A DNA stretch of 64,000 nt from Shewanella algae. GTDB lineage: Bacteria; Pseudomonadota; Gammaproteobacteria; Enterobacterales; Shewanellaceae. Made by a program: the position numbers and the translations under genes. Of this stretch, positions 41,952-49,918 are shown piece by piece (position 1 is the stretch's first letter; the number at the start of each line of letters is the position of its first letter). The notes below the pieces were generated by a model that was not told the DNA's origin, searched no databases, and saw only the letters and a program-made list of their open reading frames with translations. The stretch spans positions 4,307,001 through 4,371,000 of the forward strand of contig NZ_CP068230.1 of NCBI RefSeq assembly GCF_009183365.2, read 5' to 3'.

Positions 41952-42455
41952 ATGCGTTTAACCTGGATTGCTGCCTCTACTGCTGCACTGCTTTGTTTTC
42001 AGGCTCAGGCCGGAATAGAACAGCAATTGGCTCAGTGTGCCTCCCTATCTGACAAGCTTGACCGGCTCATCTGTTACGATGAGCTGGCTGCCAAAGTCAC
42101 CCATGCAAAAGTCACCCCTACAGAGGCTGCAGTGGTTGCCGCTGCGCCTGTGGCCAAGAGTGTCCAGGCCGATCCTGTGGCCGACTTCGGTGCCGACAAC
42201 CTGGAATCCACTATCCAGGCCAGCAAGAAAAACGAAGTTGCGAAGATTTTCCTGACCATCAGCGAGGTCGGTAAAGACCCCTATGGTGCCCTCAAGATCA
42301 GCTTCAGTAACGGTCAGGTTTGGAAACAAACCGACAGCCGCAATTTCCGCCTGGAATCCGGGCAGAAAGTTTATATCGAAAAAGCCGCCTTAGGCTCATT
42401 CCTGTTGGGAACTGAAGGGCGCAACAGCACTATCAGGGTCAAGCGTCTGCAGTGA
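41952..42455 (+). CDS. Small exported protein, function unknown
   Basis: A 167-residue exported protein. The ATG at 41952 (MRLTWIAASTAALLCFQAQAG) is preferred to the one at 41943 because AAGGA is then correctly spaced. After the signal peptide comes QQLAQCASLSDKLDRLICYDELA, a C-x(n)-RLxCYDxLA element shared with VasI/TagO-like and other periplasmic proteins; its meaning is unclear. An Ala/Val/Pro-rich linker and a C-terminal beta domain (LKISFSNGQVWKQTDSRNFRL) follow. Its stop overlaps the tatD GTG start, so it is co-translated with tatD. Confidence 0.75.
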   Translation: MRLTWIAASTAALLCFQAQAGIEQQLAQCASLSDKLDRLICYDELAAKVTHAKVTPTEAAVVAAAPVAKSVQADPVADFGADNLESTIQASKKNEVAKIFLTISEVGKDPYGALKISFSNGQVWKQTDSRNFRLESGQKVYIEKAALGSFLLGTEGRNSTIRVKRLQ

Positions 42456-43255
42456 ATCAATACCTGGATATCGCTGTCAATCTGATTGGCAGCCACCTGG
42501 AACAAGATCTCAATCGAGTTATCAATGAAGCGGCGGACCAAGGTGTCTCGCCGCTTATCCTTATTGGCAGCCATCTGGATGAAAGCCGAAGTTGCATCCA
42601 GGTTTGCCGACAATACCCCAAAAAAATCTACACCACAGCTGGTGTCCACCCCCATCATGCCAGCCAGTGGCAGACGGAGAGCGCCGCCGAACTGAGGCAA
42701 CTGGCCAGGCAACCTGGAGTCGTTGCCATAGGGGAATGCGGCCTGGACTACAACAGGGACTTTTCGCCGCGCCGGCAGCAGCGCCAGGCTTTTGAGGCCC
42801 AGTTGACACTGGCGGCAGAACTACAATACCCGGTACTGATGCACCAGCGCGATGCCCATGATGACTTTTTGGCTATTTTGGACGACTATCTGGAAGCACT
42901 ACCGGCGGCGCTACTGCACTGCTTTACCGACGGCCCCAAACAGGCCGAGGACTATATTGCCAGAGATCTGTACCTGGGCGTGACAGGTTGGGTTTGTGAT
43001 GAACGCCGGGGACAGGACTTGGTAAGCGCCCTGCCCTTGATCCCGGATAACAGATTATTGCTGGAAACCGACAGTCCCTATCTACTGCCACGCAGCATGA
43101 GACCCAAGCCCAAATCCGGCCGCAATGAGCCCAAATATCTGCCTTATATCGCCCAGGCTGTCGCCGACATCCGCGGTCAGTCGCTGGACAGTCTTGCACG
43201 CCAGTGCTATAGCAACAGCTTGCGTTTCTTTAAGCTGGAGAGCACCCATGGCTAA
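42452..43255 (+). CDS. tatD: TatD-family metal-dependent hydrolase (3'-5' DNase)
   Basis: A 267-residue TIM-barrel nuclease. Metal and active-site motifs: TAGVHPHHASQW, AIGECGLDYNRDF, LMHQRDAHDDF, LHCFTDG and LLETDSPYLLPR. The first HxH of many TatD proteins is replaced (LDIAVNL), as in E. coli TatD itself. It starts with GTG overlapping the previous stop (GTGA). TatD is not part of the translocase despite its name; the linkage is conserved. Confidence 0.92.
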   Translation: MNQYLDIAVNLIGSHLEQDLNRVINEAADQGVSPLILIGSHLDESRSCIQVCRQYPKKIYTTAGVHPHHASQWQTESAAELRQLARQPGVVAIGECGLDYNRDFSPRRQQRQAFEAQLTLAAELQYPVLMHQRDAHDDFLAILDDYLEALPAALLHCFTDGPKQAEDYIARDLYLGVTGWVCDERRGQDLVSALPLIPDNRLLLETDSPYLLPRSMRPKPKSGRNEPKYLPYIAQAVADIRGQSLDSLARQCYSNSLRFFKLESTHG

Positions 43256-45149
43256 TGCTTACTCTGTACTGCTGCTCTTCTGTAGTTTGCTGTCTCTGGC
43301 GGTTAACGCCGAGCCCAGCGTCGAAGTTTCAGCCTCAAAGGGGCTGGATTCGGATTTACGCCCCAGTACCCGAGTAACAGAGCAAGGCCCAGATAGTCGC
43401 CTCAGCCAGGTGCTCAACCTGCCGGATTCGGCCTGGCACCCAGCGAATGACTACAGCTTTGTCGACATGGGAACCGATGGTCTCTGGTTCAACTTTAGAC
43501 TCTACGCCGATGAGCCCGGCAGTTTCAACAGAATATTGGCCTTCAATAACCCCAGTATGGATAGGCTGGAGGTTTACCACTACGTCAATGGTCGTCTCAA
43601 ACGTCAATTGACTCTGGGAGATACCCAACCCTTTGGCCACAGAAGCATATTGAGTACCGACTTCCTCTACGCCTTTGACATCAGGCAGCAGGAACAGCAC
43701 CAATTTTGGTTGAAGCTGACCACGGCCGGCAGCAGCTATCTGCCTATTCACCTCTGGGAGCCATACGCGCTACTGCAAAGCCATGAAACCCGCAATATGC
43801 TCAATGGCATACAGTTAGGCGCCCTGGCCGCTATAGGCTTGTTTGCGCTGTTCATTGCAGTGACTACCCGCTCCTTCAGTTACAGCTATTACGCCGGTTA
43901 TGTGCTCACAATGACCCTATTGGTTGCCTGCATCAATGGCACGGCATTTCGCTACCTATGGCCCAATGTGCCACAGTTGCAACAGTATGTGATCCCTTTG
44001 TTGGTTCCCCTGGTTATCGCCTTTGGGATCCTCTTTACCGAGAAGGTATTACAGCTCAAGTATCACAGCATTCGCATGTTGAGGGCCTGTCGCTACACGG
44101 CGGCCTGCGCCATACTGCTGATGTTCGCGACTGTGCTTATCGATTATGCACTCGCCATCTATATCGAGATCATCTCAGTGATGTCAGTGAGTTTGATGTT
44201 GCTGATTTTCAGTACCCTGCAAGCGGTGCGTGGCAATAAACTCGCCAAGCTCTACACCGTCTCCTGGAGTGGAATGACACTGGGGATCTTCGTCTCCTGT
44301 CTCATGTATCTGGGTCTTATCAAACTGCCCTTGATGCCACAAACGCCAGTGTTATTAGGGCTCACTTTCGAGGTGGTGTTTATGGCAGCAGTGCTGGCAA
44401 TACGCTACAACGATGAGCGCAAGGCCAAGCAAAGAATTCAGCAGGAAGCGCTGAAACAGGCAGAGCGGATCCGCGAAGCCAGGGAAGAAACCCTGAGGAT
44501 GGAAGCCGAGAGCAACGAAAAGCTGGAGCGTATGGTGCAAGAGCGTACTCTGGAGCTGGAAATCGCGCTCAGAGAACTGAACGAAGCCAACCAGAAGCTC
44601 ACCGAGCAGGCCACAATAGACAGTCTTACCGGAGTTAAAAATCGTTCCACCTTCGACAAGCGTCTGCAGGCCGAAGGGCGCATCAGCCGCCGGCAACAGA
44701 CACCGCTGGCACTGCTGATGCTGGACATAGACAGGTTCAAGACCATTAACGACAAACATGGTCATCTGGCCGGCGATCAAACCCTTAAGAGTATTGCCGA
44801 TACCCTCAAGAATATCCTCAGGCGTCCAAGTGATCTGGTATCACGTTTTGGCGGTGAGGAGTTTGCTATTATATTGCCCAATACTGATACTAGCGGGGCC
44901 TTGAGAGTGGCAGAACAGATACGTCACGCCATCTCGGCCTTGGATGTCAGTTGGGACAAACAGACTATCCCTCTGACGGCAAGTATCGGCGTCAGCGTCG
45001 CCATCATAGAGTCGGACATGCACATCACCCAGTTGCTGGAGCAAGCCGACAAGGCGCTGTATCGTGCCAAGAATTCAGGCAGGGATCGGGTCTACGCCTT
45101 CGATCCCGAGCAAGATACCCTTTCAGATCCAGCCAGGAGCCCAAAGTGA
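43248..45149 (+). CDS. Membrane diguanylate cyclase with periplasmic DISM sensor
   Basis: A 633-residue cyclic-di-GMP synthase. The ATG at 43248 has GGAG upstream and overlaps tatD by eight bases; the open frame continues upstream inside tatD but is not used. Order: signal peptide (1-20), periplasmic 7TMR-DISMED2-like beta domain (about 45-185), seven membrane helices (about 195-400), coiled coil (about 405-465) and GGDEF domain (about 470-625). The active-site motif is GGEEF at 535-539. The inhibitory I-site RxxD is RPSD at 526-529, five residues before it, so the enzyme should be active and product-inhibited. The stop overlaps the hemB start. Confidence 0.9.
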   Translation: MANAYSVLLLFCSLLSLAVNAEPSVEVSASKGLDSDLRPSTRVTEQGPDSRLSQVLNLPDSAWHPANDYSFVDMGTDGLWFNFRLYADEPGSFNRILAFNNPSMDRLEVYHYVNGRLKRQLTLGDTQPFGHRSILSTDFLYAFDIRQQEQHQFWLKLTTAGSSYLPIHLWEPYALLQSHETRNMLNGIQLGALAAIGLFALFIAVTTRSFSYSYYAGYVLTMTLLVACINGTAFRYLWPNVPQLQQYVIPLLVPLVIAFGILFTEKVLQLKYHSIRMLRACRYTAACAILLMFATVLIDYALAIYIEIISVMSVSLMLLIFSTLQAVRGNKLAKLYTVSWSGMTLGIFVSCLMYLGLIKLPLMPQTPVLLGLTFEVVFMAAVLAIRYNDERKAKQRIQQEALKQAERIREAREETLRMEAESNEKLERMVQERTLELEIALRELNEANQKLTEQATIDSLTGVKNRSTFDKRLQAEGRISRRQQTPLALLMLDIDRFKTINDKHGHLAGDQTLKSIADTLKNILRRPSDLVSRFGGEEFAIILPNTDTSGALRVAEQIRHAISALDVSWDKQTIPLTASIGVSVAIIESDMHITQLLEQADKALYRAKNSGRDRVYAFDPEQDTLSDPARSPK

Positions 45150-46156
45150 ACATAATTACCAGTGCCTACCCACAGCGTCGTATGCGCCGTATGCGCAAGC
45201 ATGAGTTCAGCCGCCGCCTGATGGCTGAAAACCAGTTGACGGTCAATGACCTCATCTACCCCATGTTTGTGCTCGAAGGCAACAAACGTACCGAGTCGGT
45301 GGCCTCCATGCCGGGCGTTGAGCGTTACAGCATAGATCTGCTGCTCAAGGAAGCCGAAGAGCTGGTAGAGCTGGGGATCCCCTTGATTGCCCTATTCCCC
45401 GTCACACCGGCGGAGAAAAAGTCCCTGATGGCCGAAGAAGCCTACAATCCCGATGGTTTAGTGCAAAGAGCCGTGCGTGAGCTCAAGGCAGAGTTCCCTC
45501 AGCTGGGCGTGATGACAGATGTCGCGCTGGACCCCTACACCACCCATGGACAGGACGGCATCATCGATGAGACCGGTTATATTATCAATGACGTCACCAC
45601 TGAAATTCTGGTGAAGCAGGCGCTGTCCCACGCCGCTGCCGGTGCCGATATGGTGGCTCCTTCAGACATGATGGATGGTCGCATAGGCGCCATACGTCAG
45701 GCACTCGAAGCCGCCGGCCATGTCAACACCCAGATCATGGCCTACAGCGCCAAGTATTCTTCTAACTATTATGGCCCCTTCCGCGATGCGGTCGGCTCTG
45801 CCGGCAACCTCAAAGGCGGCAACAAACACAGTTATCAAATGGATCCGGCCAACTCGGACGAAGCATTGCATGAAGTCGCCCTGGATATCCAGGAAGGTGC
45901 CGATATGGTAATGGTGAAGCCAGGCATGCCTTATCTGGATATAGTGCGCAGAGTCAAAACCGAGCTGGGTGTGCCGACTTTTGCCTATCAGGTCAGCGGT
46001 GAATACGCCATGCATATGGCAGCAATTCAAAACGGCTGGCTGGCAGAAAAAGCCATAGTGATGGAATCTCTGTTGTGCTTCAAACGCGCAGGCGCCGATG
46101 GCATTCTCACTTACTTTGCCAAGCAGGCCGCCCAATGGCTGAAAGACGCCAAGTAA
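45146..46156 (+). CDS. hemB: Delta-aminolevulinic acid dehydratase (porphobilinogen synthase)
   Basis: Condenses two 5-aminolevulinate molecules to porphobilinogen in heme synthesis. The protein has 336 residues from a GTG that overlaps the upstream stop (GTGA), with AGGAG seven bases before it; the open frame extends upstream into the cyclase gene but is not used. Active-site lysines lie in YSAKYSSNYYG and MVKPGMPYLD. The metal region reads VALDPYTTHGQDG (Asp at 129) instead of the cysteine-rich zinc motif of E. coli, so it belongs to the Mg-dependent, zinc-independent class as in Pseudomonas. Confidence 0.94.
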   Translation: MNIITSAYPQRRMRRMRKHEFSRRLMAENQLTVNDLIYPMFVLEGNKRTESVASMPGVERYSIDLLLKEAEELVELGIPLIALFPVTPAEKKSLMAEEAYNPDGLVQRAVRELKAEFPQLGVMTDVALDPYTTHGQDGIIDETGYIINDVTTEILVKQALSHAAAGADMVAPSDMMDGRIGAIRQALEAAGHVNTQIMAYSAKYSSNYYGPFRDAVGSAGNLKGGNKHSYQMDPANSDEALHEVALDIQEGADMVMVKPGMPYLDIVRRVKTELGVPTFAYQVSGEYAMHMAAIQNGWLAEKAIVMESLLCFKRAGADGILTYFAKQAAQWLKDAK

Positions 46157-46166
46157 ATTGAACTCC

Positions 46167-46192
46167 AAAGCCGCCTTCAAGGCGGCTTTTTT
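46167..46192 (+). terminator. Terminator after hemB
   Basis: AAAGCCGCC (46167-46175), loop TTCAA, GGCGGCTTT (46181-46189) and a six-T run. Ends the long rightward transcript that includes the cyclase and hemB. Confidence 0.88.
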
Positions 46193-46356
46193 GTATTTGT
46201 CCCATTCCCGGCATGAGTTAATTCCCCCGCTGACTCCCCTGTTGGTTCAGATCAAAATTATTTAGTGATCTTGCTAACATACATAGTGTTTGTCTCTTTG
46301 CCATATCCCTCACCAATGGTTGAATCAGGGTATGGAGTCACCCCACCCGAGGTAGT

Positions 46357-46896
46357 ATGATGCACCAGAATGTAAAAGCGTTACTCGCCACCACCGCGTT
46401 ATTCTTCAGTTGCCAGGTTATGGCCAATGGCGGTTGTGGTTTCGAAGACAAACAGGAAGGCTTTATCGCCACCTGCAGCGAGGAGAAACAGGAAGTGATC
46501 TTAACGGGCGCAGTCGAAGCGCAGAAACTGGTGACAGAATTACCCGAATTCAGCAGTGGCTACCAGAGTTATCAGGTAGAGACAGATGCCTTAGCTCCAA
46601 TAAAAGCCGTCGATAAAGCTACAGAAATTGTAGTCATCATAGGTACCTGGTGCCCGGACTGCCACAGAGAAACACCACGCTTTATCCGTATCATGGAGCA
46701 AGTGGCCAACCCTAATATCCAGGTGCGTTATATCGGGGTAGATCGCCAGAAAAAGGATCCGGAGGGCCTGGCCGCCCAATATGACTTCCAGCGGATCCCA
46801 ACCTTTATTGTGCTTCAGGATGGCAAAGAGATTGGCCGTATCGTTGAACGCCCGGAAGTCTCTCTGGAGCAGGATCTGGCCAAGATCCTCAAGTAA
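46357..46896 (+). CDS. Exported thioredoxin-like protein (WCPDC)
   Basis: A 179-residue periplasmic thioredoxin-fold protein. A signal sequence (LLATTALFFSCQVMA) is followed by a short Cys-containing segment (GGCGFEDKQEGFIATCSEE) and the thioredoxin domain with active site WCPDC (Cys 99 and Cys 102). The cis-proline loop is FQRIPTFIV. The CPDC dipeptide differs from CGPC (thioredoxin) and CPHC (DsbA). The extra pair of cysteines before the fold could be an internal redox partner. It is monocistronic. Confidence 0.82.
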   Translation: MMHQNVKALLATTALFFSCQVMANGGCGFEDKQEGFIATCSEEKQEVILTGAVEAQKLVTELPEFSSGYQSYQVETDALAPIKAVDKATEIVVIIGTWCPDCHRETPRFIRIMEQVANPNIQVRYIGVDRQKKDPEGLAAQYDFQRIPTFIVLQDGKEIGRIVERPEVSLEQDLAKILK

Positions 46897-46958
46897 TCTT
46901 TCAAGCCACTATGCCGGGTAACCTATGGTGCACTCGGGCCGTAGCAGCCAAAAATGAG

Positions 46959-46985
46959 AAAAGGACCTGGTGAAGGTCCTTTTTA
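46959..46985 (+). terminator. Terminator between the thioredoxin-like gene and gppA
   Basis: AAAAGGACCT (46959-46968), loop GGTGA, AGGTCCTTTT (46974-46983), with T residues following on the plus strand and A/T residues on the other. It can work in both directions for the two convergent genes; it touches the gppA stop codon. Confidence 0.7.
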
Positions 46986-47912
46986 CTGTGCCGGTGCTAA
47001 AGACTGCCTTTTGGCCAACATCTGCAACACCCCTTCGCGCAAAGCGCCGCCGGATAAATGCAGGCGTTCAATACCCAGCAGTTCAAACAGCGCCAGCAGA
47101 ATAGCGATACCGGATGCAAAGGTCGGTGCCCGCTCGGGACACAGGCCGCTGATCCCATTCAGAGTCAGGCTCTCCTGAGCCAACAACTCCTGCTTCAGTG
47201 ATTCCAACACCGTCAGGGTCAGAGTTTCCGATTCCTGCCTGTGTTGCAACACTTCAACCACTGACTGCACTGCTCCGGAAGCGCCGACCACCGAATGCCA
47301 GCCCAGCGCTTTCAAAGTCGATTTGTGTTCAGCCAAGGTCTGATCCACCCTGTCTCGCACATCGTCAAAGTCCAGCGGTTGCAGTGGAGCTGAGGTGAAA
47401 AAGCATTGATTGTAGGTGACACAGCCTATGGGCAGGCTGGTTTTAAACAGTACCTTTTCACCGTCACCCACAATAAACTCGGTACTGGCGCCACCTATAT
47501 CTATCACCAGGCGCCGCCCTTCACCATGAGTGGTCGCCACCATGCCTTGATAGATAAGTTCGGCTTCGCGCATACCACAGATGATCTCTATCGGGTGACC
47601 TAATATTTGCAAAGCACGACGATTGAATTCATCCGCATTGCTGATACAGCGGAGGGTTGCGGTAGCAATAACGGCCACATTGGCATCATCGACTTGATGC
47701 TCCACGAGCATATTGGCGAACATGCCCAGGCAATCGAGGCCACGTTCGAATGCCGCCAGGTTGAGACTGCCATCGGCCTCGATTCCCTCGGCCAACCTCA
47801 CCTTACGTTTGTATTTGGCAAGGACCTTGGGCTGGCTGCCGACAGTGCGGGCAACCAGCATATTGAAGCTATTGGAGCCAAGGGTTATGGCTGCGTAGGT
47901 GGGTTTCGGCAT
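46983..47912 (-). CDS. gppA: Short Ppx/GppA-family phosphatase
   Basis: A 309-residue exopolyphosphatase/guanosine pentaphosphatase-type protein. The ASKHA-fold core is intact: TLGSNSFNMLVAR (phosphate loop), GMREAELIYQG (catalytic Glu) and VIDIGGASTEFIV (second phosphate loop). E. coli GppA has about 490 residues; the C-terminal HD-like and regulatory domains are absent here. It starts immediately after the rhlB stop (no gap), the same order as E. coli gppA-rhlB, so I use the name gppA on position. Its substrate, polyphosphate or pppGpp, is not certain. Confidence 0.8.
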   Translation of the reverse strand: MPKPTYAAITLGSNSFNMLVARTVGSQPKVLAKYKRKVRLAEGIEADGSLNLAAFERGLDCLGMFANMLVEHQVDDANVAVIATATLRCISNADEFNRRALQILGHPIEIICGMREAELIYQGMVATTHGEGRRLVIDIGGASTEFIVGDGEKVLFKTSLPIGCVTYNQCFFTSAPLQPLDFDDVRDRVDQTLAEHKSTLKALGWHSVVGASGAVQSVVEVLQHRQESETLTLTVLESLKQELLAQESLTLNGISGLCPERAPTFASGIAILLALFELLGIERLHLSGGALREGVLQMLAKRQSLAPAQ

Positions 47913-49226
47913 TCAGGAATGTCTGCGGGTCCTGTCGTGACGAGGCGGACGACCGCCACTACGATGGGCTCCCTGAGGACGTCCCTGGCCGCGATCACGG
48001 GTATTACGTGGTCCGGCATGCTTACGATGAATACGAACCGGTGCTGGAATATCATCGAGCAAAGCTTCGGCATCGTAAGAGGTTACCGGAATCGAGTGCT
48101 TGATATAATCTTCGATAGCCGGCAGGTTGAGGGCGTATTCTTCACAGGCAAAGCTGACTGAAACCCCTTTGGCACCGGCACGGCCGGTACGACCGATACG
48201 GTGAACATAGTCTTCACAGTCATCAGGCAGGTCGAAGTTATAGACATGGGACACATCAGAAATATGCAGGCCACGGGCCGCTACATCTGTGGCCACCAAA
48301 ATATCCAGATCACCCTTGGTGAACAACTCCAGGATCTTAAGACGTTTCTTCTGCGGCACATCACCGGTCAGCAGACCGACTCTGTGACCATCACCTTCGA
48401 GCCAGCCCCAGAGGTTCTCACACTGATGCTTGGTGTTGGCAAAGACTATCGCCTTATCCGGCCAATCTTCTTCAATCAGGGTAAGCAGCAGTGGGATCTT
48501 GTCCTTCATCGAAGGATAGAACAGCTCTTCCTTGATGTTTTTTGAGGTCTTCTCTTCCGGTGCAATTTCGACTTTGACCGGATCATTCATATGATCATAA
48601 GCCAGCTCCTGCACCTTCATCGACAGGGTTGCCGAGAACAGCATGTTGAGCCTGTCTTTGGCATCCGGCATGCGGCGAAACAGGAAGCGAATGTCTTTGA
48701 TAAAGCCGAGATCGAACATGCGATCCGCTTCATCCAACACTACGGCCTGAATAGCGCTGAGGTTGATAACCCCTTGACGCACGTAATCTATGATGCGTCC
48801 TGTAGTACCAATCAGGATATCCACGCCCTTGTCCAGCACTTTGCGCTGGGCATCATAGCCTTCGCCGCCATAGACAATCCCCACCTTGAGTTTGGTGTGT
48901 TTGGACAGCAAGGTGGCATCTTTGGCTATCTGAATCGCCAATTCCCGGGTTGGTGCCATGATGATGGCTCTGGGCTGATTAAGTTGGCGTTCTGCGGGGA
49001 TGTCGGTGGAAAGTAAGTGGTTAAAAGTTGCTACCAGAAAGGCCAGGGTCTTGCCCGTACCTGTCTGCGCCTGACCGGCGATATCTTTACCCTGCAAAAG
49101 TACCGGCAGGGAAAGCGCCTGAATAGGCGTACAATATTCGAAACCGTTTTCTGCAAGTGCCTGAATTACTTCAGGATGGAGTGGCAGTTCGGCAAATTTT
49201 TGTTGGGATAAATGTGTTTCGCTCAT
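47913..49226 (-). CDS. rhlB: ATP-dependent RNA helicase RhlB
   Basis: The DEAD-box helicase that works with RNase E in the degradosome. The 437 residues from the ATG at 49226 (MSETHLSQQKFAELPLHPEV) match E. coli RhlB; the frame is open further upstream but has no support. Motifs: Q motif CTPIQ, AQTGTGKT (I), PTRELA (Ia), DEADR (II), SATL (III) and HRIGRTGRAG (VI). The basic Arg/Gly tail is typical. It diverges from trxA across 153 bases, as in E. coli. Confidence 0.95.
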   Translation of the reverse strand: MSETHLSQQKFAELPLHPEVIQALAENGFEYCTPIQALSLPVLLQGKDIAGQAQTGTGKTLAFLVATFNHLLSTDIPAERQLNQPRAIIMAPTRELAIQIAKDATLLSKHTKLKVGIVYGGEGYDAQRKVLDKGVDILIGTTGRIIDYVRQGVINLSAIQAVVLDEADRMFDLGFIKDIRFLFRRMPDAKDRLNMLFSATLSMKVQELAYDHMNDPVKVEIAPEEKTSKNIKEELFYPSMKDKIPLLLTLIEEDWPDKAIVFANTKHQCENLWGWLEGDGHRVGLLTGDVPQKKRLKILELFTKGDLDILVATDVAARGLHISDVSHVYNFDLPDDCEDYVHRIGRTGRAGAKGVSVSFACEEYALNLPAIEDYIKHSIPVTSYDAEALLDDIPAPVRIHRKHAGPRNTRDRGQGRPQGAHRSGGRPPRHDRTRRHS

Positions 49227-49300
49227 AGCGCAAGCATACCAGTTAGGGTTGCAATAAGATACTCGATCGTTTGAAATAGCGACAAGAAAAAAACGGTGAC

Positions 49301-49331
49301 TTGAATTGCCGTTAATCCAACCCAATATACA
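49301..49331 (+). promoter_or_regulatory. Possible trxA promoter
   Basis: TTGAAT (49301-49306) and TATACA (49326-49331) with a 19-base spacer lie about 50 bases before the trxA ATG. The spacer is long for sigma-70, so this is a tentative call. Confidence 0.3.
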
Positions 49332-49379
49332 GGTTAAGCCATTAACAGACCAGCAATGGCAACCCAACTGGAGAACATC

Positions 49380-49706
49380 ATGAGCGATAAAATTGTGTAC
49401 CTGAGCGACGACAGCTTTGAAAATGACGTCCTGAAATCAGAACTGCCTGTATTGGTAGACTTCTGGGCCGAGTGGTGTGGCCCATGCAAGATGATCGCTC
49501 CAATCCTGGACGATGTTGCCGAAGAATACGCCGGCAAACTGACCATCGCCAAATTGAACATAGATCAGAACAACGCTTCACCTGTTAAATACGGTGTTCG
49601 CAGTATCCCAACTCTGCTGTTGTTCAAAAACGGTGAACTGGTTGCCAATCAGGTTGGCGCCCTGTCCAAGACTCAGTTGAAAGAGTTCATCGACGCCCAG
49701 ATTTGA
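49380..49706 (+). CDS. trxA: Thioredoxin 1
   Basis: The 108-residue cytoplasmic disulfide reductase. The active site is WCGPC, Cys 33 and Cys 36; RSIPTLLLF holds the cis-proline. The ATG at 49380 has GGAG eight bases upstream; the open frame begins 24 bases earlier without support. Followed by rho in the same direction, as in E. coli. Confidence 0.97.
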   Translation: MSDKIVYLSDDSFENDVLKSELPVLVDFWAEWCGPCKMIAPILDDVAEEYAGKLTIAKLNIDQNNASPVKYGVRSIPTLLLFKNGELVANQVGALSKTQLKEFIDAQI

Positions 49707-49728
49707 TCACTCAAATCAAATAAGTGAC

Positions 49729-49762
49729 ACCCGGCACGCCCCGAAATAAAAATGTGCCGGGT
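49729..49762 (+). terminator. Possible weak terminator or leader hairpin between trxA and rho
   Basis: ACCCGGCAC (49729-49737) and GTGCCGGGT (49754-49762) pair perfectly over nine bases, with a 16-base loop. No T run follows, so it may be a transcript-stabilising hairpin or a Rho-independent element of low strength in the trxA-rho gap. Confidence 0.4.
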
Positions 49763-49918
49763 TCAGTTAAACTTCTGGACGCCCTGTCCTGATAGTGCTA
49801 CTTTAATAACCAGATTCTTTCTACTAACCCACTTCTCGCTGTTCAATCAACATCCATCAAGTCCAATTTGAGAGATTGAGCGCGTAAGCTTTGTCGCGTG
49901 AAACAAGACCCACCAAAA

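Noticed and set aside
43125..43247. Upstream extension of the diguanylate cyclase frame
   Set aside because: It would lie within tatD and lacks a signal peptide; the ATG at 43248 has a ribosome site and a proper signal peptide.
44951..45145. Upstream extension of the hemB frame
   Set aside because: Reads the cyclase gene out of frame; the GTG at 45146 has AGGAG and gives the conserved HemB N-terminus.
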